From assembly GCA_050292235.1 (NCBI GenBank), contig JBNKLG010000049.1, forward strand, positions 1 to 19,980: DNA of 19,980 nt, read 5' to 3'. The translations under genes and the position numbers were made by a program. Position 1 is the stretch's first letter; every line of letters starts with the position of its first letter. The DNA comes from JBNKLG01 sp050292235 (GTDB taxonomy: Bacteria > Pseudomonadota > Gammaproteobacteria > Chromatiales > Chromatiaceae). A model generated the notes under the pieces. The model was not told where the DNA came from. It saw only the letters and a program-made list of their open reading frames with translations, and made no database searches. Below, piece after piece: positions 1 to 7,725 of this stretch.

Positions 1-2
1 CG

Positions 3-623
3 CTCGACGACTGGCCTGACATCCGCTGGCAACCCAGCGATCAAGCGCAGCGGGTCAACCTGGATACTCTCACCAAGGCCGACATCGCCCAATGGCGTCC
101 TGGCGAGCCCCTGTTGCTCAGCGGCCGCCTGCTCACCGGACGCGATGCCGCGCACCGGCGCCTGCGGGAAATGCTCACACGGGGCGAACCGCTACCTGAT
201 GGCGTCGACCTGCGCAATCGTTTCCTCTATTACGTCGGCCCGGTTGATCCCGTCGGGGGAGAGGCAGTCGGCCCTGCCGGCCCCACCACCGCTACCCGCA
301 TGGATGCTTATAGCGAGTTGATGCTAGGGGAGTTGGGCCTCATGGGCATGATCGGCAAGGCCGAGCGCAGTGCGGAGACCATCCAGACCATCCAGCGCCA
401 TGGTGCGGTTTATCTCATCGCTGTTGGCGGAGCCGCTTACCTGGTTTCCCGCGCCATTCGCAGCTCGCGTCTGATCGCTTTTGAGGATCTCGGGATGGAG
501 GCCATCCGGGAATTTGAAGTGGTGGATATGCCCGTCACTGTAGCGGTCGACGTGCGGGGTGAATCCATCCACCAACAGGGACCCGCCGAATGGCGAATCC
601 CTGTCGAGTCTATTCGGAAGTAA
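3..623 (+). CDS. Class I fumarate hydratase, C-terminal part (5' end outside window)
   Basis: The reading frame is open from base 3, so this is the last 206 residues of a gene that starts before the window. It matches the C-terminal (beta) part of the oxygen-sensitive 4Fe-4S class I fumarases (FumA/FumB type), which interconvert fumarate and malate in the cytoplasm. Visible signatures are KADIAQWRPGEPLLLSG, then LLTGRDAAHRR, the substrate-region motif GPTTATRMD, MIGKAER, GAVYLIAVGGAAYL and a closing AFEDLGMEAI...DMPVTVAVD block. The iron-sulfur cysteines lie in the N-terminal domain and cannot be seen. An independent beta subunit of a two-subunit fumarase is possible, but the residues before LLSG also align with the fused protein. 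The stop codon (621-623) directly touches the stop of the next, convergent gene, with no spacer and no visible terminator. Confidence 0.93.
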   Translation, partial: LDDWPDIRWQPSDQAQRVNLDTLTKADIAQWRPGEPLLLSGRLLTGRDAAHRRLREMLTRGEPLPDGVDLRNRFLYYVGPVDPVGGEAVGPAGPTTATRMDAYSELMLGELGLMGMIGKAERSAETIQTIQRHGAVYLIAVGGAAYLVSRAIRSSRLIAFEDLGMEAIREFEVVDMPVTVAVDVRGESIHQQGPAEWRIPVESIRK

Positions 624-1313
624 TCAGAGGCCCAAGCTCTCCAGCAGATCATCATGGGCATCGCCATCAACGGGGGGGGAGTCTTCAGATGCCTGTTTGG
701 CTTCCTGCTCCCGGGCAATGATGCTGTCCGCATCGGCCCGCTCGCCCCGTTGAAAATCTTCTAGCTGGATGAAGGTCGTTTTCTCGATAGCCATCTCCAG
801 ATAGAAGGTCTGATGATCCTCGGTTTGAAAGGCCACCTTGCGCATCTGTGGGTTATCCAGATTGGCATTGATGGACAAGACCACCTCTTTGTTAATGGCT
901 ATCATCTTGGGCTGGCTTTGATTGACCGACACCTCCAGCTCATGCTGAATGGCCGCCGCAAATTCGCCCACCACCTGGTTCATCAACTCACCCAGGGTAT
1001 TGCCCACTTCGTCCGAGGAGTGGCGCGTGGCCAGCTCATTCTCCGGCATCCCCATTTGCAGCATATAGCGGGTATAAAGCTCCATCGCCGCCGCCGCAGA
1101 AATATTCATGATCACAATGCCAGAGAACACGCCATCAAAGAGGACAAAACAGCCGATATCTGGCTTGAGGCTGGTCTTGGTGATACGTTGCACCATAGGT
1201 GCATAGTGGATACGGCTCCCGGTTGCTTCGGATAACACTTTGGTCACAGATTTACACAGGATCAACAAAATCTCATCGGTACCGAACTGGGCCTGTTTTT
1301 TTCGGGTTGTCAT
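624..1313 (-). CDS. DUF3334 family protein, CheX-like, with CheZ-like C-terminal tail
   Basis: A 229-residue cytoplasmic protein that I assign to DUF3334, whose function is unknown. I chose the ATG at 1313 (MTTRKKQ) because GGAAG lies about 8 nt upstream; an in-frame ATG at 1343 lacks a ribosome binding site. The fold-defining part (residues 12-185) resembles CheX/CheC: residues 109-116 read ELMNQVVG, and counting gives E109, N112 and P135, which fits the E-x2-N-x22-P core of the CheC/CheX/FliY phosphatase signature (position -4 is Asn rather than Asp/Ser). A charged, probably disordered linker (about 187-219) follows, and the protein ends DDLLESLGL, nearly the same as the CheY-binding end of CheZ (DDLLDSLGF). 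A phosphatase acting on a response-regulator receiver domain is inferred. The diguanylate cyclase gene lies 124 nt upstream on the same strand and may be co-transcribed. Confidence 0.85.
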   Translation of the reverse strand: MTTRKKQAQFGTDEILLILCKSVTKVLSEATGSRIHYAPMVQRITKTSLKPDIGCFVLFDGVFSGIVIMNISAAAAMELYTRYMLQMGMPENELATRHSSDEVGNTLGELMNQVVGEFAAAIQHELEVSVNQSQPKMIAINKEVVLSINANLDNPQMRKVAFQTEDHQTFYLEMAIEKTTFIQLEDFQRGERADADSIIAREQEAKQASEDSPPVDGDAHDDLLESLGL

Positions 1314-1437
1314 GGGGCTTCCGTTGGTTATGGGTAAGAACACATTGAAGAGTAGCCAAGAGCACCTGAGAAGTTAAGAGCCAATCTGACAAAGAGATGA
1401 TATGGGATAAGTTCAGGTTTGGCCTGAGGACTGCCCA

Positions 1438-3447
1438 TCATGAGCTCGATCTTCTGATCACAATCTTTTCCGGGCAGTTGATGATCTGATTGGCCCCCAT
1501 CAGACATACCCGGTCGCGCCCCTCTGCCTTGGCCTTATAGAGTGCCTGATCAGCGCTGTTCAAAAGCTTGTCCAGATCCAGGCATTCGCCATCGATCTCA
1601 ACCACACCAAAAGAGGCAGTGACACTCAACGTGCCGCCATCAGCCAACGGAATTTTTGCCTGATGAATCGCTAACCGCAGGCGCTCAGCAACCATCATGG
1701 CAGGGTCGACAGGGGTCTGTGGCAGCAAAGCCGCAAACTCCTCTCCGCCAATACGACCAATAATATCGACACTGCGCAAGATATCCCGACACACATCACC
1801 GATCATTCGCAACACCTGATCGCCCACATTATGGCCGTGTTGGTCATTGACCTGTTTAAAGTGATCGACATCGAACATTAGCAGAGAGAGCCCCCCTTGA
1901 TAACGGTCAAACCGGGAGAGTTCGTTCTCAGCCAACTCAATGAAATGGCGGCGATTGGACAGTTTAGTCAGAAAGTCAAAGTAGGCACGATGCTCCAGCT
2001 CCGTTCGAGCATTCTGATTTTCGATGGCAATGGCAGCCAGGTTAGCCGCAAAACTGATCCGTTCAATGTCTGCCGTAGTCGGTTTAGCCACTGTCCTATG
2101 ATAAATAGCAAAGGTACCCAGTACCTTGCCGTCTGTATTTACAATGGGATCAGACCAGCACGCAGCCACACCAGCGATTTCGGCAAGGCCCCTATAAGGC
2201 TGCCAGTACTCATGGGTCATGATATCCTCGACAATCACCCGCTCTCCCAGCCAGGCCGCTGTGCCACAAGACCCCACCCCCATGCCAATCTCAACACCAT
2301 CAATCGCCTGGTTGTAAGCAGAGGGCAGGCTGGGGGCAGCACCGGTGTGCAGATGCCGTCCCTCTTCATCCAGTAAGAGAATACTGCAGAGCGCTGATGG
2401 CTCTTCCGTCTCCACCGTTTCAACAATGGCATGCAGGATGTTTGAGAGCGATTCCCCCCTTGCCACCATTTCCAACATGGCATCGTGCGTATGATTGCGT
2501 CGTTCGCTTAGCCAGTGAGCAGTGATATCACTAAAGTTGATCAGGCGTTTCCTGCCCACCCAGGTGGCGCGAACAAGGACACGCTTTTCACTGCCATCAG
2601 CACAGCACACCGCTGCCTCTAACACCGACACAGGGGTATTGCTGACACGCGCTTCATCCAACTGCTTGTACCAAGGCTCAACAACCGTCTTCCAGTAATT
2701 GTTGTCGGGGTAAGCCCGTCGATACCAGGTCTCTAGATCAGGCAGATCCTCCAGGGTGTAGCCAAACAGATGGGTAAACTGCTCGTTGATATATTCCAGA
2801 TTGCCATCAACATCGGACCAGCCAATGCCTACGGGAGAGGAATCAAGAATATCCTCCAATTGAATGCGCCGCTCAGTACTGCGACTCAAATCCTGCTCCA
2901 ACGCCTCTTGCTTCAAACGGGCCAGCCCACTTGCCACAAGCATTTGCGACATGCCGACCATGCAGGCCATCAAAGACTCCATGCGCTCTTTGGAGACCAC
3001 TGGCACTGCATCAATGGCCTTGAGATAGGTGCCCGTATCGTATCCGTAATGTCGAGCCTGCTTGCGAAAATAGTCGATATCGGGCGGCTCGTTCAATACC
3101 TGACCGAGAAACAGGGTAGCCAGTGGGCGTCCCTCAATCATAACCGGCGTCGCATAATCGATGAGCCCATTTTTGCAGAGCGAACAGGCAACTTCGCCAT
3201 CATTCAGATAGCGCATCAGATCGAGATTGCTCTCCTTGCAATTTTCGGCGGAAAGGGGATGTAGGCGGTGGAAATCTGCACAGGCGCTCACCCAACCCGC
3301 CTGACTAAGGAGTTCCCCATCACGCCCCACCAAACCATTGGGAATACCTGTCGCCTCATAGAAATTGTGCAGAAGACGCGAAAACTCCTCGATATTCACG
3401 AGATCGCTGTAAGAGTAATCCTCCACCGTTTTCTGCTCTGATGGCAT
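1438..3447 (-). CDS. Diguanylate cyclase with PocR, PAS and GAF sensory domains
   Basis: A 669-residue soluble sensor enzyme predicted to make cyclic di-GMP from two GTP. Domain order: a PocR-type ligand domain (about 15-175) with four cysteines at 56, 70, 88 and 91; a coiled segment (176-195); a PAS domain (about 196-312) ending INFSDIT; a GAF domain (about 325-480) with GVGSCGTAAW; and a GGDEF domain (about 487-650). The GGDEF signature is GGEEF at 567-571, an active variant. RSVD at 558-561 sits five residues upstream, which is the position of the product-inhibition I-site. FDVDHFKQVND carries the metal-binding aspartate. No membrane segment is seen, so the signal is probably cytoplasmic. 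No EAL domain is present. The ATG start has only a weak ribosome site (TTTGGGTGA). The four-cysteine cluster in the PocR domain might hold a metal or respond to redox; this is inference. Confidence 0.93.
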   Translation of the reverse strand: MPSEQKTVEDYSYSDLVNIEEFSRLLHNFYEATGIPNGLVGRDGELLSQAGWVSACADFHRLHPLSAENCKESNLDLMRYLNDGEVACSLCKNGLIDYATPVMIEGRPLATLFLGQVLNEPPDIDYFRKQARHYGYDTGTYLKAIDAVPVVSKERMESLMACMVGMSQMLVASGLARLKQEALEQDLSRSTERRIQLEDILDSSPVGIGWSDVDGNLEYINEQFTHLFGYTLEDLPDLETWYRRAYPDNNYWKTVVEPWYKQLDEARVSNTPVSVLEAAVCCADGSEKRVLVRATWVGRKRLINFSDITAHWLSERRNHTHDAMLEMVARGESLSNILHAIVETVETEEPSALCSILLLDEEGRHLHTGAAPSLPSAYNQAIDGVEIGMGVGSCGTAAWLGERVIVEDIMTHEYWQPYRGLAEIAGVAACWSDPIVNTDGKVLGTFAIYHRTVAKPTTADIERISFAANLAAIAIENQNARTELEHRAYFDFLTKLSNRRHFIELAENELSRFDRYQGGLSLLMFDVDHFKQVNDQHGHNVGDQVLRMIGDVCRDILRSVDIIGRIGGEEFAALLPQTPVDPAMMVAERLRLAIHQAKIPLADGGTLSVTASFGVVEIDGECLDLDKLLNSADQALYKAKAEGRDRVCLMGANQIINCPEKIVIRRSSS

Positions 3448-3911
3448 CTATTTATTCACCCAAAGGTCAGCCGCACTGTGGAACGAGCTCCTTCAAGTAT
3501 ATGCAAGCAGGGAAAGTGCGCTGAAAGAATTTCAGCGCATACCTGTGGAAGACGACTTTAGCCTAAATACCAAAAAAACTTTTTAATTTAACATCTTACA
3601 AGCAACAGACGAATCCTGGGTAAAACGCAGGTCCCAGCTTGCCACAACTGGTTTTTTTCGGATAAACCACCCAAATAAATGGTGAATCTCGATTGACATT
3701 GACACAGAGTTCACACCACCTTTCCCTCGTTATTTGTTGTGGAACTTAACATGCTTCTTTCCAATAACAATACCTTTGGAATCTTGTATCCATACCCTAG
3801 CCCCTCTGAGAGGCCAGAACCGCTTTACTCTTCTTATCAGTTTATACTGACTCAGAGCGAAAACTGACCAGATTGTGGCTGGTACCCAGCCAATCAAAGC
3901 CACTTGCAGAG
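3448..3911. other. 464-bp intergenic region between lnt and the diguanylate cyclase gene
   Basis: This AT-rich stretch lies downstream of lnt and upstream of the cyclase gene, both on the minus strand, so it must hold the cyclase promoter. It contains the perfect inverted repeat listed separately at 3517-3539 and a short hairpin GGCTGG-TAC-CCAGCC at 3877-3891 with no following T-run. A 61-codon minus-strand frame (3730-3915, TTG start overlapping the lnt stop) is present, but it has no ribosome site and no recognisable family, so I do not call it a gene. No tRNA or other RNA gene was recognised. Confidence 0.6.
3517..3539. promoter_or_regulatory. Perfect 10-bp inverted repeat upstream of the diguanylate cyclase gene
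   Basis: TGCGCTGAAA, a 3-nt spacer and TTTCAGCGCA form a perfect palindrome about 70-92 nt upstream of the cyclase start at 3447. It could be an operator for a dimeric regulator or a hairpin in the leader. No T-run follows on either strand, so it is not a good intrinsic terminator. Function is inferred from position only. Confidence 0.45.
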
Positions 3912-5447
3912 TCAAACATTCGCCTGAGTGCGCGCCGAGACTCTACTCCATACCAAGCCAATTGCCAACAAAGAGAGCAAAGGTAACCCTCCCCAGCGTA
4001 CATAGGGTGTCGAGCCTTGCAAAGGCTGCACCTGACCATGCACCGCAACCTCTTTCATCAGCGTTGAATAGCGCAGCAACTTACCATCCGGCCCGATGAT
4101 AGCGGAGATGCCGGTATTGGTAGCCCGAAGCAAATAGCGCCCGGTCTCCAGGGCGCGTAATCGGGCGATTTGCAAATGCTGATAAGGAGCCAGAGTTTCG
4201 CCAAACCAACCATCATTGGTGACATTGATGAGATAGGCCGCCTCAGGCAGGGCTTGTCGCACCTCATCTCCAAAGGCGTCTTCATAACAAATGGAGATAC
4301 CTGCTGAAAGCCCACCCACTTTCAGCAGAGGTTGCCCACCGTCTCCGGGGGTAAAATCGGACAGTTCCACGCCCAGCGAATCCACAAAGGGTTTGAGCAA
4401 CCAGGCCAGAGGGGCATATTCTCCAAAAGGGACCAGGTGGCGCTTGGCATAGTGACCACCCTCCCCCCCAAGGTTGAGCAAGGTGTTGTAGTAACGGCCT
4501 GTGGCCAAATCCATCCAGGGCACACCAACCAGAATCTCTGCCCCATGCTGACGTGCCTGGATCTCTAGAGGATCCAATAAGCTGCTCTTTACCTCATAGG
4601 CCATGGCGGTGATGGCAGTCTCCGGCCAGATAATGAGGTCACTCTCCCGACTCTGATCGGTGAGTTGCAGGTGTCGCCGCATGGATTGGGTAAAAAGGTC
4701 AGGATCCCACTTATACTGCTGCTGGATATTGGCCTGAATCAGGCTGACGCGAAAGGACTCACCCAGTGGCAACCACCAGCGGACGCCACTCAGTGCCCAG
4801 CCCAACAATGGCACGGCCAGTATCAGCAACCCAGACCAGTACCGACCTCGCAGCACCAATCCCACAGCACCCAACCAAAGCAGTGCCAGCCAACTGAGAC
4901 CGTAGACACCAAGCACTGGGGCAAAACCCGCCAGGGGGGTATCCACCAGGGCATAGCCCAGACTCAGCCAGGGAAAACCGGTCAGCAACCAGCCCCGCAG
5001 CCACTCCACCAGCACCCAAACAGCAGGCATCACCAACAGATATTGAGCAACAACCGGGAGACGCCTGGCCAACCAGACCATCAGCCAACCGGTCAGACCG
5101 AAATAGAGAGCGATAAAAGCAATAAATCCAGCGGTATAGAGCACCGAGGCAAACAACTGCACATTGGCAAACTGCGCCAAACTGACCTGAAGCCAGGAGA
5201 TGCCGAAACTCATGAGGCCAAGACCATAAGCGTAGCCTAGCCAAAAGCCACGGCGAGCACCCACCTGGAGCCAAAGCCAGAATAGCCAGAGCAGCCCGGG
5301 AATCAGCAGCGGAACCCAACCCAGCGGCGCAAAAGCCGCCACCGCAAGAGCGCCGCCGAAAAAGGCCAGCAGCAAATTCAGACGGAAATAGGGCGCTGGA
5401 TTGGAACGATACTCAGTCAGCCACCACATGATCAACAGAGGCGGCAT
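3912..5447 (-). CDS. lnt: Apolipoprotein N-acyltransferase
   Basis: A roughly 511-residue inner-membrane enzyme that adds the third acyl chain to the N-terminal cysteine of lipoproteins, the last step of lipoprotein maturation. The N-terminal 220 residues form a run of membrane helices. A nitrilase-like periplasmic domain follows (about 232-470), and a last helix (about 485-502) closes the protein. The catalytic triad is visible: Glu in IIWPETAI (about residue 276), Lys in YAKRHLVPFGEYAP (about 335) and Cys in SICYEDAFGD (about 387). NDGWFG is also conserved. Length is normal for the family. The start is uncertain: the ATG at 5447 overlaps corC by 35 nt, an ATG at 5429 is also possible, and neither has a clear ribosome site, so translation is probably coupled to corC. 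It is the last gene of the miaB operon. Confidence 0.96.
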   Translation of the reverse strand: MPPLLIMWWLTEYRSNPAPYFRLNLLLAFFGGALAVAAFAPLGWVPLLIPGLLWLFWLWLQVGARRGFWLGYAYGLGLMSFGISWLQVSLAQFANVQLFASVLYTAGFIAFIALYFGLTGWLMVWLARRLPVVAQYLLVMPAVWVLVEWLRGWLLTGFPWLSLGYALVDTPLAGFAPVLGVYGLSWLALLWLGAVGLVLRGRYWSGLLILAVPLLGWALSGVRWWLPLGESFRVSLIQANIQQQYKWDPDLFTQSMRRHLQLTDQSRESDLIIWPETAITAMAYEVKSSLLDPLEIQARQHGAEILVGVPWMDLATGRYYNTLLNLGGEGGHYAKRHLVPFGEYAPLAWLLKPFVDSLGVELSDFTPGDGGQPLLKVGGLSAGISICYEDAFGDEVRQALPEAAYLINVTNDGWFGETLAPYQHLQIARLRALETGRYLLRATNTGISAIIGPDGKLLRYSTLMKEVAVHGQVQPLQGSTPYVRWGGLPLLSLLAIGLVWSRVSARTQANV

Positions 5448-6279
5448 CAAGCGCCAGGGTCAGGTCCAGGAGATGGATGCGACGACTGTCGGCCCGCAGG
5501 ATTTTGAACTCGAAGTGTTCAAGCTGCACCCGTTCGCCCCGCTCGGGCAGGTGACCCAGGGCATTGACCACCAAGCCACCAATGGTATCGAACTCCTGAT
5601 CGGACAGGGTGGAACCGAAGTGCTCGTTAAAGTCCTCGATACTGGTATGGGCTTTGAGCGTGTAATGCGTGGCATCCCGCTTGAGAATAAAGGCACCTTC
5701 ATCGAAATCGTGCTCATCCTCAATCTCACCGACAATCTGCTCCAGCACATCCTCGATGGTCACCAATCCAGCCGCCGCCCCATATTCGTCGACGACGATG
5801 GCCATATGATTCCGACTGGCGCGAAACTCCTTCAGCAGCACGTTGAGACGCTTGCTCTCGGGCACGAAAAAGGCGGAACGCAGCACATCCCGCAAATCAA
5901 AACGCGGGGACTGATCGCCGAAGTAACGCAGCAGATCCTTAGCCAGCAGAATGCCGATGACCTCGCTTCTGTCTTCGCCAATCACAGGAAAGCGTGAATG
6001 GGCAGATTCAATGATGACCGGCAAAATGTCGGCGATGGACTGATCGCGCCCCACCACCACCATTTGGGCTCGGGGAATCATAATGTCACGTACCCGCAAC
6101 TCGGCCACACCGAGCACGCCCTCGATCATTGCCAGGGCATCGGCATCCAGTAAATCACGTTGTTTTGCATCCCGCAGCAGCTCCAGAAGTTGCTCGGTGT
6201 CCTTGGGGTCGGCGCCGAAAAACTGGGCAAATCGCTCCCACCAGCTTGTCGGCGCCAATCCAGTGGCGTCTTCACTCAT
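5413..6279 (-). CDS. corC: CBS-domain protein CorC/YbeX
   Basis: A 288-residue cytoplasmic protein of the CorC/YbeX family. It has two CBS domains (about 65-125 and 130-188, including MIPRAQMVVV and VVDEYGAAAGLVTIEDVLEQIVGEI) and a C-terminal CorC_HlyC domain (about 200-280, with DTIGGLVVNALGHLPERGE). There is no N-terminal membrane domain, which separates it from the YfjD/YtfL-type paralogs. The family has been linked to magnesium/cobalt efflux and, through its ybeZYX neighbourhood, to ribosome metabolism; the exact role is unsettled. The start codon lies within an 8-nt overlap (ATGAGTGA) with the end of ybeY. The 3' end overlaps the start of lnt. Confidence 0.95.
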   Translation of the reverse strand: MSEDATGLAPTSWWERFAQFFGADPKDTEQLLELLRDAKQRDLLDADALAMIEGVLGVAELRVRDIMIPRAQMVVVGRDQSIADILPVIIESAHSRFPVIGEDRSEVIGILLAKDLLRYFGDQSPRFDLRDVLRSAFFVPESKRLNVLLKEFRASRNHMAIVVDEYGAAAGLVTIEDVLEQIVGEIEDEHDFDEGAFILKRDATHYTLKAHTSIEDFNEHFGSTLSDQEFDTIGGLVVNALGHLPERGERVQLEHFEFKILRADSRRIHLLDLTLALDAASVDHVVAD

Positions 6280-6748
6280 CGCGAAGCCTGTCCTCGTAGG
6301 GATTGGGGACGTTCAGTGTAGCAAGAATCTTCACCTCAAGTGTTTCCATCCGCTCGGCCTCCTCGTCCGTTTCGTGATCCTCACCCAACAAATGCAATAC
6401 CCCATGGATCACCAGATGAGCCCAGTGGTCTTCAACAGGCTTACCCTGATCGACAGCCTCCCGGGCCACCACCGGCACGCAGATCACCAGATCCCCCAGC
6501 TGGTTCACCGCCTCTGGCGGCAGACCGGGCGGGATCTCGAAGGGAAAAGAGAGCACGTTAGTGGCGTAATCTTTGCCCCGATATTGGAGATTCAGCACCC
6601 GCCCCTCCGCCTCATCCACCAGGCGGATCAGCAGCTCAGGTTCGTCAGAACGCTGTTCAACGGCTGCTTCGGCCCAGCGACGCAACGCTTCATCGCCGGG
6701 CTGTCGCCCAGCTGCGCTGGCCCGCTGTACCACCAGGTCAATGCTCAT
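6272..6748 (-). CDS. ybeY: Endoribonuclease YbeY, 16S rRNA maturation
   Basis: A 158-residue single-domain metal-dependent RNase (UPF0054) that takes part in 16S rRNA 3'-end maturation and ribosome quality control. The zinc-binding motif HGVLHLLGEDH is complete, with the three histidines at 115, 119 and 125. The family block RGKDYATNVLSFPFE lies at 57-71 and GDLVICVPV at 85-93. The start codon overlaps the phoH stop by 4 nt (ATGA) and the end overlaps corC by 8 nt, so it is translationally coupled on both sides. Length is usual for the family. Function is assigned by family with high confidence. Confidence 0.97.
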   Translation of the reverse strand: MSIDLVVQRASAAGRQPGDEALRRWAEAAVEQRSDEPELLIRLVDEAEGRVLNLQYRGKDYATNVLSFPFEIPPGLPPEAVNQLGDLVICVPVVAREAVDQGKPVEDHWAHLVIHGVLHLLGEDHETDEEAERMETLEVKILATLNVPNPYEDRLRDE

Positions 6749-7725
6749 GAGGAGACTTTGCGGGAATCAAAATCATCGTAGGCATGAACCACCCGCTGCA
6801 CCAGGGGATGGCGCACCACGTCCCGGGCGGTAAAAAAGGTGAAACCGATGCCCTCCACTTCGCTCAGGATCTCGATCGCCTGACGCAGGCCGGAGGTCTG
6901 GCCGCGCGGCAAATCGGTCTGGGTCAGATCTCCGGTGATAACGGCGGTGGAAGAGAAGCCCAGGCGGGTCAAGAACATCTTCATCTGCTCGGGGGTGGTG
7001 TTCTGGGCCTCATCAAGAATGACGAAGGATTCGTTCAAGGTACGGCCACGCATATAGGCCAGGGGGGCCACCTCAATGATATTACGCTCCACCAGTTTGG
7101 CCACCCGCTCGAAGCCCAGCATCTCGTAGAGGGCATCGTAAAGGGGGCGCAGATAGGGATCGATCTTCTGGCTCAGATCACCGGGCAGGAAGCCCAGACG
7201 CTCCCCCGCCTCCACCGCCGGGCGCACCAGCAGGATACGGCGCACCTGGTCGCGCTCCAAGGCATCAATGGCACAGGCAACAGCCAGGTAGGTTTTGCCG
7301 GTTCCCGCCGGGCCGATACCGAAATTAATATCATGGTGCAAGACCTGATGTAGATACTCCTGCTGATTGGCCCCCCGGGCGCGCACCAGACCGCGCCGGG
7401 TCTTGATCTGCACCTCAGGCCGATCAGGCCGCTGCTGCGCCACGGCCTCTTCCACCCCACTCTCTCGGATCTGGAGGTGGATGCGCTCGGCATCCAGCCT
7501 ATGATGATCGACGGTATCGCAGTAGAGCTGGCGCAACACCTCCTCGGCACTGCGCACCACGGCCTGTTCGCCGATCAACAGAAACTCATTGCCCCGGTTG
7601 TTGATCTCGATGCCGAGCCGGGTCTCTAGCAAACGCAAATGGGCATCCAGCGGGCCGCAGAGGTTGGCCAGACGCTCGTTATCCTGGGGTTCGAGCCGAA
7701 AGCTCAGTCGTTGGGTATCCGTCAT
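6745..7725 (-). CDS. ybeZ: PhoH-like P-loop ATPase YbeZ
   Basis: A 326-residue cytoplasmic ATPase of the PhoH family. An N-terminal nucleic-acid-binding-like region (about 15-75) is followed by the PhoH ATPase domain (about 118-320). Walker A is GPAGTGKT at 138-145 and Walker B is VILDEAQN at 235-242. RPAVEAGERLGFLPGD and TGDLTQTDLPRG are strongly conserved family blocks. YbeZ is thought to work with YbeY in RNA processing, and the adjacent ybeY gene (4-nt overlap) supports this. Its own start overlaps the miaB stop by 4 nt. The exact substrate is not known from sequence. Confidence 0.96.
   Translation of the reverse strand: MTDTQRLSFRLEPQDNERLANLCGPLDAHLRLLETRLGIEINNRGNEFLLIGEQAVVRSAEEVLRQLYCDTVDHHRLDAERIHLQIRESGVEEAVAQQRPDRPEVQIKTRRGLVRARGANQQEYLHQVLHHDINFGIGPAGTGKTYLAVACAIDALERDQVRRILLVRPAVEAGERLGFLPGDLSQKIDPYLRPLYDALYEMLGFERVAKLVERNIIEVAPLAYMRGRTLNESFVILDEAQNTTPEQMKMFLTRLGFSSTAVITGDLTQTDLPRGQTSGLRQAIEILSEVEGIGFTFFTARDVVRHPLVQRVVHAYDDFDSRKVSS

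Noticed and set aside
3877..3891. Hairpin GGCTGG-TAC-CCAGCC downstream of lnt as a terminator
   Set aside because: The stem is only 6 bp and no T-run follows on the minus strand.
3730..3915. 61-codon minus-strand frame overlapping the lnt stop, with a possible membrane segment
   Set aside because: TTG start without a ribosome site, no family recognised, and it lies in AT-rich intergenic DNA; a real small gene is possible but not supported.
4665..5240. 191-codon plus-strand frame opposite lnt
   Set aside because: Low-complexity Gln/Pro/His-rich translation, typical of the antisense shadow of a Leu/Trp-rich membrane-protein gene.
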